Shown here: positions 34,897 through 46,029 of the stretch, in pieces
How the letters are laid out: the number at the start of each line of letters is the position of its first letter
Position numbering within the stretch: position 1 is the first letter of the stretch
Origin: Plasmopara viticola
Lineage: Eukaryota > Oomycota > Peronosporomycetes > Peronosporales > Peronosporaceae
Reading direction: 5' to 3'
NCBI GenBank assembly: GCA_001695595.3
Contig: MBPM02000018.1
Span: forward strand, 682,001 to 746,000
Length of the DNA stretch: 64,000 nucleotides
Position numbers and translations under genes: made by a program
The notes under the pieces: generated by a model
What the model was told of the DNA's origin: nothing
Databases searched by the model: none
The model's input: only the letters and a program-made list of their open reading frames with translations

Positions 34897-34959
34897 GCTT
34901 ATACACTAGTAGCATATCACTTATCACCACGATAAGTGATATGCTACTAGTGTATAAGC
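34897..34959. repeat. Perfect 29-bp inverted repeat with 5-base spacer
   Basis: Left arm 34897-34925 begins GCTTATACACTAGTAGC; right arm 34931-34959 is its exact reverse complement; the spacer is ACCAC. It would form a long hairpin in single-stranded DNA or RNA. The 13-base start GCTTATACACTAG also occurs at about 12594. It may be a miniature inverted-repeat element or a head-to-head LTR end. Confidence 0.92.
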
Positions 34960-37900
34960 ACGGAACGACAGCCGTAGTAAGCCACGTTGTCTATTTGCAG
35001 ACTGTGCCTAGGTGTGTGCACATAAACGCACGATTGTTTGACGCAAAAGAAGTCTCACAAATCTTAATAGCAGTATTGATCTCTTAAACGCGGCAATGCC
35101 ATCAATAAGTGTGTTACAAAGAGAAACCCTTGTAATTTAATTGCACTCCTTTATATTGAGACTAAGCACTCCTCGAGTTCATACGGTGCAAAATTTTATT
35201 TGGAGCCATCTACAAATCAGACAGCACTGTCGTAACCTGAGTCGCATACCATATATCTGACAACGAACTTAAGGAGCCTAACAGCCCCGAACAAAAACAT
35301 TTTTCGAGTCAACCACCTTTCATGTCGACCACATCAGATGCATCGTCGGCGTTTAAACATCTGACGCACAATTTGAGTTGACAGTGCCCAACTGTCTAGT
35401 GAATGTACGCCATGCCGTCGGTAGATAATTTGACTGCTACACACATGCGCGTCGGTCATCTTCTGTTCAGAACGAGTAAGACCAAGTCCTATGGTCAACC
35501 ACAACCGCACCATCAGCATTAGAGTATAGATAGTGTGTAATTTGAAAATTACGTCCAAGTTCAGCTCGTGAGCCTGAGGGTAGTACTATCAGTCCATCAA
35601 TTTAAAAATCCTCGGACGTTACCATGTATACGCTTACTGTGCAGACCACATACCCTGTACCTGCTTCTTAATTATGCGCTAGTACTAGATTAATCAAAGC
35701 CCATAACCAAAACCTCGATGAGGCTAAAAGGTACGTGGTCAATTACAGCAAAATGATTCATGCTTCTTTTAATCTGCGAACAAACCATGAGCTCGTACCC
35801 GGTGAATTAGCTGTGTCCAACAGGCTACGTTGACTATCATTAGTGCTTAAAGCATTGGAATCTCAGCTTTTACGATTGTTAGATATAGGCACGCGTAGCT
35901 CCAGAAAACTTTCCGCAGGTACTTTTTGCGCAGAATATTGTGTTCGTTTGGCGACTCGACTTGGTACCGGCTTTGCAAATCGTACCGGTATTTAAGTCTT
36001 CTTGGAATATATAGAAACTGGGTTAAATTATACTCTCTGCCACACTTTTCAACAGCTTTAGCGAAGTCGATGCTGGAGTAAAGTAATACCTCGGGTACGA
36101 ATCTGCTCAATACTAGCGCACTGTTGTCCTGCAACATTTAGTCTGCCGCATTGTTCCGCGTAAGCACTGCTTCCACAATTGCCACCGGGGCCCTCAAAAC
36201 GAGCTCATCTCGTAGCCCCAGTGTTCCCCGTCAAAGCGGCAAAAAACATAGTCCTTTTGTAGAATACACTTACTATGATCGAAAGCATCTAAAAGGCCAT
36301 TAAAGTCAAATCTCGCTTAAAGGGTCCCAAACTTTTCTGCTCTTTTGGCGTCAAGACGTTTCCTCCACTTTAAATAGTATTAGGTCTAACCCTGGCGACG
36401 GCGTCGTGCGAGAATGCGCTTCACGGGATAAGAGCGCTCACCCTTTCTACAGAGAAAGTCTTAAGAGGACGTTTACTTGGCATTAGAAGGGGCACTAAGT
36501 GCCCTTCACACGATATTACTCACGAAGAATGTTTGGTGAACACATCTAAAACTGATGCAGACGACCTTGACAGTCTTTGCCAAGGTATGCCTTAATTTAA
36601 GCAGCTTGTGATCTCCAGGTTTTGCCCGAAGGGTTCTCGAATTTTCAAGTGAGCAGTCGCATTGCTCCATGAGTTGCTTGACTGGCAATATTGCATTACT
36701 CGTGCCCCGAATCAGTTTTTGCTTAGCTGTTCGGCTGACGAGTCGTGGTAATGCTTGTGTATGTTTTAGTCCACAAAACGGAAGTCATCATCCACGCCAA
36801 TCGACCTTGGGGGTCCATTGTTCGCAAAAGACACGACCGAGAAGCAGTACTACTGATTTGATACCGTCGATCATGTTCGGCCTAGTCACTTGACGATCCA
36901 ATTTGCTTAATAGGTTTAAAAAAGTGGGTTCCGTGCGCAAAACCCATACTAATGAATTTATTGCAGTGCAATGGCAGCAACAAGCTTGCCAACGGCCCAA
37001 ATGTATTGGCAAGGTATTGACTGGATGGTATCCTTTACACGCACGCAAATGTGCAGAATCACTTAATTCTTCTGGGTTCATATAAAGTTATACATCCTCA
37101 TGCGACCGAGATGACAACCAAGCGGTTCATCGCGAGCCTCAAATATCTGGTATCCTTCTTGTGATAGACCAAGTGTCACCTTTATTAGTGCAATAGGGCA
37201 GCAGACCCTTTTACTAAGAGCCGATCCGCTCCCGGGTTCAATTTTGCCGATAATATATTGTCCGAGTCGATGAACTTATTGCTTTTTACAGCTTTCAAAA
37301 GGGCTGCGCATATATCGTATCACACGTGCGTGCCACGAGTTACATTCAATGCAGATAAAATCCCATTGTAACACGAACTTGCATATGATTTGGGTGTTAC
37401 GACGACGCATCAGCTAAAACACTCTACTTTTCTGTGCCAACGGTTCCTAGAAAAACTTATATTAGCAGCATATTTCTCCTGTACTTCACCTAAGATTTTC
37501 ACCCCACAAAAGCGTAAGACCACCTAGCAATTTTCTGCAAGAAAAGAAGCGACTGAGTCAGTAAATAGTAGTAAGGTATACGCTCTTCTTATCACAAGTG
37601 GCTTGGAGCTTAGCAGGCGAGCTTTGAACTTGCTTCGGCTCAAGTAGTTCTGCTTCATGTACAGGATATCTGATCACTCGATCTCGTCCTTTGGCGTCTG
37701 TTCGTGGCATTGCAGTGTCGATGACTAAGTCTGACCCATCACAGAGACTTTACAAGGCTCTTTAAGCTATCGTGGATTGTTTTGCCAGCACAAGCCGAAA
37801 ATCCACTTACCGAATATGTGACAGGACGATCTTGTCTTTAGGCGTATACTCTACCAACTAAGTTATAGGCCCTTAAATCCTGCCAGTATTATCGCCAATA

Positions 37901-38784
37901 AAGAATTAGGTTTGTCTGTTACCGACATATTTACCTTTAAAATAAAATTTGTGTGCTGCGTAATAATCACTAAGAGTCGCCGAAATCTTTCTGATGAGTC
38001 TGCTGACCTTAAAAGACTCTCCGTATTGCGTTGAAAACAAAAAGACTGTGCAGTGGCGCCGACGTTTACTCTGACGTCCCTCAAAGCGCACCGCTCATTC
38101 GAAACCCACTTAGCGGAAAAGTGCCGCACTACATGCATTGGAAGGAACGAGTCACAAATGCCTCGCTTAAACCCCATGACTGTGTCCGAAGTGCCAGAGG
38201 ACTCGAAATTTTCCTGTTGCAAAAACAAATTTGTCGATGTTTGCATTGAGTCAAGTGGCTCTCATGACCTGCACCGTTTAATTAAGGTAGTCTAATAATA
38301 GTCTTTGGAGCCAACTGATCTCCTTAAGAGCCTAAGAACGAAAATACTTTCAATTGTCTAAGTGAACGCTTGTAATGGTCATACAATTGCTCGCCTTTGA
38401 GAAGGTGCAACATTTGACTGCACATGGGTGTGTAATCAAGCAAATAGTCTTGACAGGCACTTTAGAGTCTTAGCCATATAGAGCATACCGCTGAGCGTGC
38501 TTATCTCCGTGAATACTACTTTTGACTCCCTTGATCAGAGGGTGATAGTACAGGTGCCGTTGCTCTATTTAAGAAAACATAAACTAGTTGCCACCTTTTG
38601 TTCTGCTTTGAACACATAGAGTCAATGAAGAGCGTAAAAATTACGATGTCATGCTTTGCGTTTTTAACCAGAAAGGGGACAACGATTTCAAACACGTTCT
38701 TAGCAGGTAACATTTTTTTTTGCTTAAATTCACAGGTGGGTAACATAGCGCCCTCAACTCCGGGTAATGAAACCTCGCAAGTGG

Positions 38785-38876
38785 GTAACACAGGTTCGCA
38801 AAACCCAATATTTACACATTTGGGTAGCAAAAGGCACCAAAAAATAGGATGATCGCTTTACAAGAAGAGAACGGGT
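38785..38876. repeat. Dispersed repeat A, copy 2
   Basis: Second copy of the repeat at 9338-9413. Immediately upstream (38736-38790) the GTGGGTAACA motif recurs, so the source element may carry short internal repeats. Confidence 0.5.
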
Positions 38877-39833
38877 ATGCAATGCGAAATCTATTCCTTA
38901 GTATCGTAAACGACAAAAAGAAATTCCACAATACATATTCTAGCACTTGTCGTTGTGTAACGGCATACGTGCTCAAACTGTATGATCAGAGTTTTCAGAG
39001 TTTTCAAAAAATGAAGAGCTCGAAGCAACTGAGGCTTTAATTTTAGCGCTTAAGCTATCTTAGTGGTGATGATTCAGAAGATGTGACTAATAAGCACATT
39101 CTGCAATCTCTGTCTTAAATCACAACATACGTAGCGCTTCAATTTGAATGTATTCAAGATCCGGTATTGTTATTAAAAGCGAAGTTTTCCAATGTGGTGC
39201 CCGGACAATTTATATCAAGACTAACACCAATTTACAGAATAAGGCACGGAATTCACATTTGCCGAATCGAAGTATTATGTCACCATGCAATGCCCACTAT
39301 AGAGAGCAAGGTGTGGGTTTATTAGTACGTCTACCTTTGTGGAGATGTCAGTACCGTCGGTATCTCCCAGGCTATGTACGCGCGACAGGGGTGAGATAAC
39401 AGCTCACAAAAAGTCTTTGTGCGCGGGATTTGACCGTTGTCGTCTACGACCTTTTTCCGCTACTTGATCTAAGGCTCGTGCATTCATAAATGTGATCAAA
39501 TCATATTCGTCCATGTCAAAGACGAGTTATAACTTTGCGCTGACGAAGTATTTAAACCTCTCAGTCAAATGCATTTTGTCCCAAGGAACGGCTGGTACTG
39601 TTTTATCAGTCAGTAGAAGTGAAACCTCTTATTTACCGTTGCTATCTTGTGAAGCATCGTTCAGCTTATTAAAATCATCAGCTGGTACATCGCAATTTTT
39701 TTAGAAAAGCCATATGCAGGGAGAGCTCTGTAGTAGTTGGAAATTCTAAACACTTAGCTGAATAGGAGATGAAAGTTTTGGAGCTTTACTTGACGTGGCT
39801 TTGACCGAGTCAAGAAATTTAAACCCAAACAAT

Positions 39834-40031
39834 TGAAGAAAGTCAAGTGTGCACTAGTTGGTAAAATGCAACGTGAATATATGTTAAAGGTCCTTAGTTT
39901 GCAACTACATGCCACCTCTAAGCCAATGATTTATTTAAGCCAAACAGTACGACTTACCATCTGGGCGCAATCATCTTCCCTACCGATACGCAATCGCTGG
40001 TCGAGGCGTTTCTTCGCCTGCATCTTCGACA
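39834..40031 (-). repeat. 3' LTR of the copia element
   Basis: 198 bp, bounded by TGTCGAAGATGC and CTTTCTTCA (reverse strand). Matches the 5' LTR except for an internal deletion of about 60-75 bp. The RNase H frame runs into it, as is common where pol ends near the LTR. Confidence 0.8.
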
Positions 40032-40781
40032 GCGCTCCCACTCGACTCGACAGCCTTTTGTGCTTGAATGCCTAGCATGCTCCGAAGCTTGCAGAATTGC
40101 GTAGCTGGAATAGACTTCGTCATGAGGTCGGCCAGCATATCTCGAGTTGGACAGTACTCGAGCATCACTTGGCCATCTTCCACCTTTTTGCGTATTAAAG
40201 TGATAGCCTTGCCGATGTGTTTGGTGCGCTTGTGGAATTCGAGATTCTTAGCCAGCACAATGGAACCTTGGTTGTCTTCGTAGATCTTGATCGCTTGACT
40301 ACTTGATAATTCACCAAGCTCGCACAAGAAAGTTTTCAGCCAAGTCGCCTCTTGAGCTGCTTCCGTCAAAACCTTGTACTCTGCTTCTGTTGAAGAAAGT
40401 GCAACTGTCCGTTGTTTCTTGCTTCTCTAGCTGACGCAACCTCCACTCATCATGAACGTATAGCCGCTTGTGCTTCGTCGAGTTTCCAAATTGCCTGCCC
40501 AATCTGCATCTGAACAGCCTCGACGTCCTTTGTTGGTCTTGAGCTTGAATCATGATGCCATGCGTCTTTGTTCCTTGCACGTATCTGAAGACCCTTTTGA
40601 GTGCCTGCCAGTGAGTTGGACATGGGTCCGAAGCAAATTGGCTGAGTACTCCCACTGAGGCTGCTAGGTCCGACCGAGTCCCAACCATCAAGTACATGAG
40701 GCAACCAACGGCATATAGCTTCACCCCAATACGCTTTTGGCAGATTAGCATGCTCCAGCATGAACCGTCCACATACAGCAA
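39980..40781 (-). pseudogene. copia RT C-terminus and RNase H remnant
   Basis: Frame pieces carry the RT tail (AVGCLMYLMVGTRSDLA, then ALKRVFRYVQGTKTHGI) and RNase H (IYEDNQGSIVLAKN, FHKRTKHI, MLADLMTKSIP). A frameshift separates them near 40380-40440. The catalytic RT palm with its YVDD-type box is absent because of the internal deletion. Confidence 0.88.
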
Positions 40782-41660
40782 GTGTACAATTCATGCGTTC
40801 TGCGACTCCATTCAGTTATGGCGTGTATGGTGGCGTAAACTTCCGTATAATGCCACGCTCTGCACAAAACTTTGCCATTGCTCCAGAATTGTACTCGCCA
40901 CCAATATCAAAACAAAGTGATTTAACGCGCATGTTGGTTTGGTTTTCGGCCATCGCAACGAAAGCAGCAAACTTGTCGGCCACCTCGGACTTGTTTCGTA
41001 ACAAGTACAACGCACACTAATGCGACTTCTCGTCGATAAGAGTAGCAAAATAGCGCTTGCCACTGAATGTCGCCGTTTGCATGGGTCCACACACATTGCT
41101 GTGAACAACTTCAAGAAGTTTCTTTGCCCGATAAGGTGAAGACTTCATGAAGCTTACTCGCGTCTGTTTGCCAAGAGCGCATCCTTTGCACAGCTCCCAC
41201 TTGTTAACAGACTTCAGGTCAATACCCGTTCCACAGCCTTTTGAATAAAATTGTGGAAAGACCACCGTGACCAATGTCACCTAGTCGAAGCTGCCAAAGT
41301 TACGACGTGGTGTCCCCATGGCATCCCAACGAGCTAGTCAAATTGGCCTCGTCCACAATAATTGGCTTCATGCGTAGCTTAAACAGCCCCTTTTCCTTAC
41401 AAGCGCCCAACTTTCAGCGAAGACCTTTTGCTTCAGCAAAGCAGCCGTCGGGCTTGAGCGTAACTAGATCAACATCCTTTGTAAAGCGTCCAACGGAGAA
41501 TAAATTGCGCGGAAGTTTCGGAATGTGCCAAATCAAAGTGAGAACACCCTTCTTCATTCCGCGAGGCGTAAACATCGACATAACAATGTCACCCGTTCCC
41601 ACAGCTTGAACCACGCCAACATCCGTGAGATGCACATCCACTGATCGATTCTCTTGTAGT
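40720..41660 (-). pseudogene. copia protease end, pre-integrase and integrase remnant
   Basis: Pieces in several frames: protease end (HIPKLPRNLFSVGRFTKD), the GAG-pre-integrase zinc region (CKGCALGKQTRVSF), integrase core (YFATLIDEKSH, then LCFDIGGEYNSG) and its end (MLEHANLPKAYWGEA). Frameshifts and stops break it at least four times. Confidence 0.85.
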
Positions 41661-42614
41661 TTTTCATGTACTCTTTCGAGTATGTCATGTGGTGAGTGGG
41701 CCCCGAGTCAACTAGCCACACACAGCTCGACTTGGTGGAATAGGCAGCTCCACCAACCGAAAAAGATAGTCGCCAGAGTCATCATCGTTACTCTGCGCGA
41801 CGCTAGAACGCTGCGGTCGCTGTCGCTCGGCATTGTCGCGAATTCGAGCCGAGCACTTGGCAATCCAAGCCCATGCTCTCCACAATAGTGGCAATTACTG
41901 CTAGCGTTTATTGACGCCTGTCGTCTTTCGCGTTGCCATTGTCTGTCATCGCAAATGCTTGACCTTGGCCGTGCGCGGCTCCATCGACGCCGCCACCTTT
42001 CTCTTTGCGCTTCAAGTCTTCGTGTAGCAGCCGAGACGTGACGAGCTCCCACGAAGTAGAGTCGGCTCTTGACTCGAGTGCCGTGATAAGAAACGCGTAC
42101 GACTTGCTAAGACTTGCCAAAAGCGTAACCACCAAGTCGTCCTCGCGAACCGGAGCACCCACAGCGTCGAGCTGCTCCGCGAGCGTCTTAGTCTTGTTAA
42201 TGTGCGCGAGCACATCTTCCCCTACATCCATCTTGGCCGCGAAAAAGCGACGACGAAGAAAGAGCTTATTCGCAAGGCTATTCTTCTCGAAGTGTCCCTT
42301 AAGCTGCGACCATGCATCGTGTGCCCAGTCGCCGAACGAACCAACGGCAGCTGCGAGTCCTCCATCGCAAGACAGATGATCGCGAGCGCCTTCCTCGACT
42401 TGCGCTTGAGCGTGTTCTGGTCCAGCGCAGTAGTCGGGTGTTCCAGCTTGACCTTCCCGCTCACCACTTCCCACAAGTCACGCTCCTCCAGCACCATCTG
42501 CATCTTAAACTTCCACGTGTGAAAGTACATTCCATCGAACTTGGTAATGCGGTTGGTGGTGGAGGCAAGGGCGAAGTCGGTGTCGGAGTTTGGGAAGACG
42601 GAGCTTGGGCTCAT
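41660..42614 (-). pseudogene. copia gag and protease start remnant
   Basis: Begins at the ATG at 42614 right after the LTR (ITKFDGMYFHTWKFKMQMVL), shifts frame near 42300-42400, and continues with the UBN2-type gag (LKGHFEKNSLANKLFLRRRF, LHEDLKRKEK). A damaged CCHC knuckle (CHYCGEHG) follows near 41880, then the protease start near 41690. Confidence 0.88.
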
Positions 42615-42618
42615 AATC

Positions 42619-42874
42619 TGAAGAGAGTCAAGTGTGCACTAGTTGGTAAATGCAAAGTGAATATATTTTAACGGTCCTTAGTTCGCAACTACATGCTACC
42701 TCTAAGCCAATCAGAACGACTTACCATCCGGGCGCAATCATCTTTCCGTCCCAAAGTTGATCTTTTGCCCATCTTGAATCGGCTCCTCCAAGCAGTCATC
42801 AACTGATTGCAGATACCGGTACTTGCCGATACGCAGTCGCAGGTCGAGGCGTTTCTTCGCCAGCATCTTCGACA
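42619..42874 (-). repeat. 5' LTR of the copia element
   Basis: 256 bp, starting TGTCGAAGATGC and ending CTCTCTTCA on the reverse strand, five bases before the gag ATG. The very short leader leaves no clear room for a tRNA primer-binding site. Confidence 0.8.
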
Positions 42875-44230
42875 ACAACAACAAATGCCGATTTTTCTCT
42901 GTTGTTCCAATCGATTGCAGATTAAAATAGCCTTTGACTGTTTGACTGATCACTAGATAAGAGCCTTAATTGAAATACTTTACATCGTTTTATATTGTTA
43001 GCAGCTACAAGTACGATGTGACCAGCAAGTAGTGTCTTTCTTTCGGATCAATGTTTTTGCGACAAGAGTGATAGCATCCGCGACGCTTCTGGGTTTTTGC
43101 ACGACAATGTCAAGATGGACAGCAGCTGTATCTGAATCTTGCAGCATTGCAATGGATACACTACTTGACTTGCCTAACGTATCACAGCTAGAAGCAACGT
43201 AGCGTGGCGATCTTTTCCGGCAAATCGTTCTATGCATTCGCATAAAGTGCATCGATTTGTGCAGGTCCGCTTGGGAATGTATTACGTCTCAGATATTAGC
43301 CTTCTCCGGCTCTCAAGCTTTCGAAGATGGGGAATCTCAATATTCGCTCAGATACGTTATAAGCGCCGACACCAAATTTCTAGATAGAGGCACTTCCATC
43401 TTTTAAAATATGTGGATCTTCAAGCTGTGTATTTACAGGCTCAACCTATGGCTATTCCTACCACGTGCAACGACGGAAAATACACTTCTGCACAACTCCG
43501 CTCTTTTGTGGTAAACAAAATTGTTGTGGAGCGGCTCACAATGTATTCAGGGCAGTCCGTTGAAGTACGTCGTTCTTCTTTATCGTCTTTATTGTCCCCA
43601 TATGTAGTCGTAAGTGGTTCTCTTGCTATAATTGGCTCGCCTTTCGCATCTGGGGGTAATTTTAAACAGGAAATGCCACAATCATATACGTAGTGTATTG
43701 TAAAAACCCCAAATATAGAGTCACTCAAAAGTTCTTACACCTCATATATTTATACATGCATGCCGCTCAAGATCTTAGTCGAATACTAAATTTAAAGGGA
43801 ACTACCATTATTATTTCTTCTGTAAGCGTGCTATGTACTTTTGGATACGCTTTCACTACCGGTACTATAAATTTAGAGAATTTATTCCGCCATGTATCAT
43901 ATCTAATGTGCAATCAGTCCAAGTTGCCCCCTTGTAAAGGCACTAATGCTACGATGAAAAAAATTGATGGAAGTGCAGTCAATTTCGCTCGAGTGGTCCG
44001 CCCTGCTGCTACCTGCGCTCCTCTCCTCTACAAACTTCTCTCTATAGTTGGCCCACGGACCATCGCACTTACCGTTTCCCAGCCGTTATTCACTTGAGCT
44101 TCAACCCTCACCAGTTTACACAGGTTCACTTCCTGGTATTTTAAATTTATAACCTTTCACAAGGTTCTCGCCATCCGTTCTACCAAAACTCACCGAGTGC
44201 GCACTTTATCACTTCCCGCAAAGCTTCGAG
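42875..44230. other. Intergenic region, 1.4 kb
   Basis: Between the copia element and the PFK-2 gene. A frame at 43412-43693 (+) has fairly balanced composition (TSAQLRSFVVNKIVVERLTM) and might be a relic, but I match it to nothing. The last part, with pyrimidine-rich TTCACTTCCTGG at about 44125, is likely the PFK-2 promoter. Confidence 0.5.
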
Positions 44231-45935
44231 ATGGCGTCGCTGGAGAGTCTCTGGTCGCCGTCCTCGGCGTCGTTCACCGCCATCTCGTCCCCCTCGACGT
44301 CGTCGTCCACCTCGTCGTCTGCGCCATTCTCTCCTGCGTCGATTCCACCGCCTCTGAATTCGCCACTCGCTGTTAAAGCGATGCCATCGAGTGCCGACGG
44401 CGGCGTCAACCTCCCGTCGCCAGGTGGGCCCGACTCGATGGATTACAAGACCGTGACGTTCACTGTCCCACCCCGTCAATTAGACCGACGGGGCAGTCGT
44501 GAAATGAATCGCCCGCTCTTTAGCGAGCGCCAGCGCTTTACTCCGACCGCCGACAAGCTCGTGCTCGTCATGGTCGGCTTGCCCGCGCGTGGCAAGTCGT
44601 TTATTGCCAAGAAATTATGGAAATATTTCTGTTGGAAAGGCCTCAAGTGTCGAGTGTTTAACGTCGGTCAATTGCGACGGGCGACGAGCTTGGGCAAGAA
44701 GCAAGATCACTCGTTCTTTGACCCCAACAATGTGCAAGCCAAGGAAGCGCGCGAGAACCTCGCACTGGAAGCCCTTCAGCACGTTCAGCGTTGGTTTTGT
44801 GGGGAGAACGGGGACAAAGGAGGCGACGTGGCCGTGTTTGACGCCACCAACACGACGAAAAGCCGACGGAAAGTCCTGACCGAGACGTTTCGTGCGTTTG
44901 CCGAAGCCCACAAGACGAGTGTCCACGTGGTCTTTATCGAGAGCATTTGTACCAGTGAAGCCGTGATCCATGCGAATGTCAAGCAAAAGATTGAATGCAG
45001 TCCCGATTATCGCAGCATGCCCGAGGAAGAAGCGTTTGCCGACTTGAAACAACGGTTGAAAAACTATGAAACGGCCTACGAAGCGCTCGAAGATGCCGAA
45101 GGGTGTAGTTATATCAAATTGTTTGACATGCAGTCGAAAGTGCATGCCAAGGGCATTTACGGCCACGTGGCCAAGTCCATTTTGCCCTACATGATGAGTT
45201 TTCACATCGGGCATCGCCCCATTTGGCTCGTTCGAGCCGGTCATTGCAACGAAGTGCGACGGGATTTTCGAGCGATCATCAAAGATCCCTGCGTGGCCCC
45301 GCGGGCGGCTCACTTGAGTCCCCTTGGCGTTGACTTTGCCTACCGATTGGGGGAATTTGTCAAGCAGCGGACGATTGTTTGGATGGAGAATGAAAGCATG
45401 ACGTTGGAAGACGATCCGACCGAGTGCCTTGTCATGACGTCGACGCTGCCGCGAGCTGTTCAGACGGCGGGGTTTTTACCGTACAACAAGCAATGTACGT
45501 TTCGTGGGCATTGTATCAAGTAGGTGGATGGATGCGTGGATTCTAATGTGTGTGTCTGTGTTGGTAGTGCAAATGGCGACGCTGAATCCATTGGACAAAG
45601 GGGAATGCTATGGCATGACCATGGATCAGATGAAGGAACAGATGCCGGACGCATTTGCCGCATACGAAAAGGATCCGTGGCGCACGCGCTTTCCGGGTGG
45701 CGAGTCGTACCAAGATTTGATGCTGCGGCTTGAGCCAGTCCTCATTGACATTGAGCAGCACACGGGCCCCGTTCTCGTGGTCTCGCACATTTCCACGTTG
45801 CAAGTGCTGTACTCGTACTTTTTAGGCGCTCCGATCGAAAGCTGTCCAAACCTTGAGATTCCATTCCATTCAGTGCTTGAACTCGTGCCGAATCAGGACG
45901 ATTGGACCAAGACTGTATTTAATATGCGTGCATGA
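44231..45935 (+). CDS. 6-phosphofructo-2-kinase / fructose-2,6-bisphosphatase-like, phosphatase site altered
   Basis: Exons 44231-45494 and 45568-45935 join to 543 residues. A Ser/Pro-rich N-terminus (1-75) precedes the 6PF2K domain: P-loop GLPARGKS (116-123), VFNVGQLRR, VFDATNTT (203-210) and ECSPDYRSM. The C-terminal histidine-phosphatase fold keeps TSTLPRAVQTA, GGESYQDLMLRLEP and VSHIS, but the phosphohistidine motif RHG reads RAG (R335-A336-G337; codon GCC at 45236-45238). The phosphatase is therefore expected to be inactive or nearly so, leaving a kinase that makes fructose-2,6-bisphosphate. In oomycetes this effector could act on PPi-dependent phosphofructokinase and FBPase; that link is family knowledge, not shown here. 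Convergent with the next gene. Confidence 0.93.
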
Positions 45936-46029
45936 AGTGTGCACGCGTCTTTGTTTTGCTAAAAGAATGTGTTTTTTTCTTTTACTTGACAGCCTTGTTC
46001 TGCTCTTTGTTGCATCACTTATACCTTGT

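Larger units (their letters stand above)
31496..39833. other. Gene desert, 8.3 kb, with decayed repeats
   Basis: AT-rich, no supported gene. Contains a 58-bp tandem duplication (34525-34633), a perfect 29-bp inverted repeat (34897-34959), second copies of dispersed repeats A and B, a short GTCACAC/GTGTGAC hairpin near 33750-33770 that may mark an LTR-like edge, and short unmatched frames. The whole stretch reads as old transposon debris. Confidence 0.6.
39834..42874 (-). mobile_element. Internally deleted Ty1/copia LTR retrotransposon
   Basis: Reads on the reverse strand: LTR (42874-42619), gag, protease/integrase, end of reverse transcriptase, RNase H, LTR (40031-39834). The internal part is about 2.6 kb instead of roughly 4 kb because most of the reverse transcriptase and the linker after integrase are gone; integrase (LPKAYWGEA) passes at about 40715 into the RT tail (AVGCLMYLMVGTRSDL). 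All parts carry frameshifts or stops, so it is inactive. Candidate 5-bp flanks (ACAAT and ACAAC) do not match exactly, so target-site duplication is not proven. Confidence 0.9.

Noticed and set aside
36820..37000. Possible transposase-like string (FDTVDHVRPSH) in a stop-riddled frame
   Set aside because: Too short and too degenerate to assign to piggyBac or any other family.
43412..43693. 93-residue frame before the PFK-2 gene
   Set aside because: Composition is plausible but there is no family match and no clear exon partner; left as unexplained intergenic sequence.
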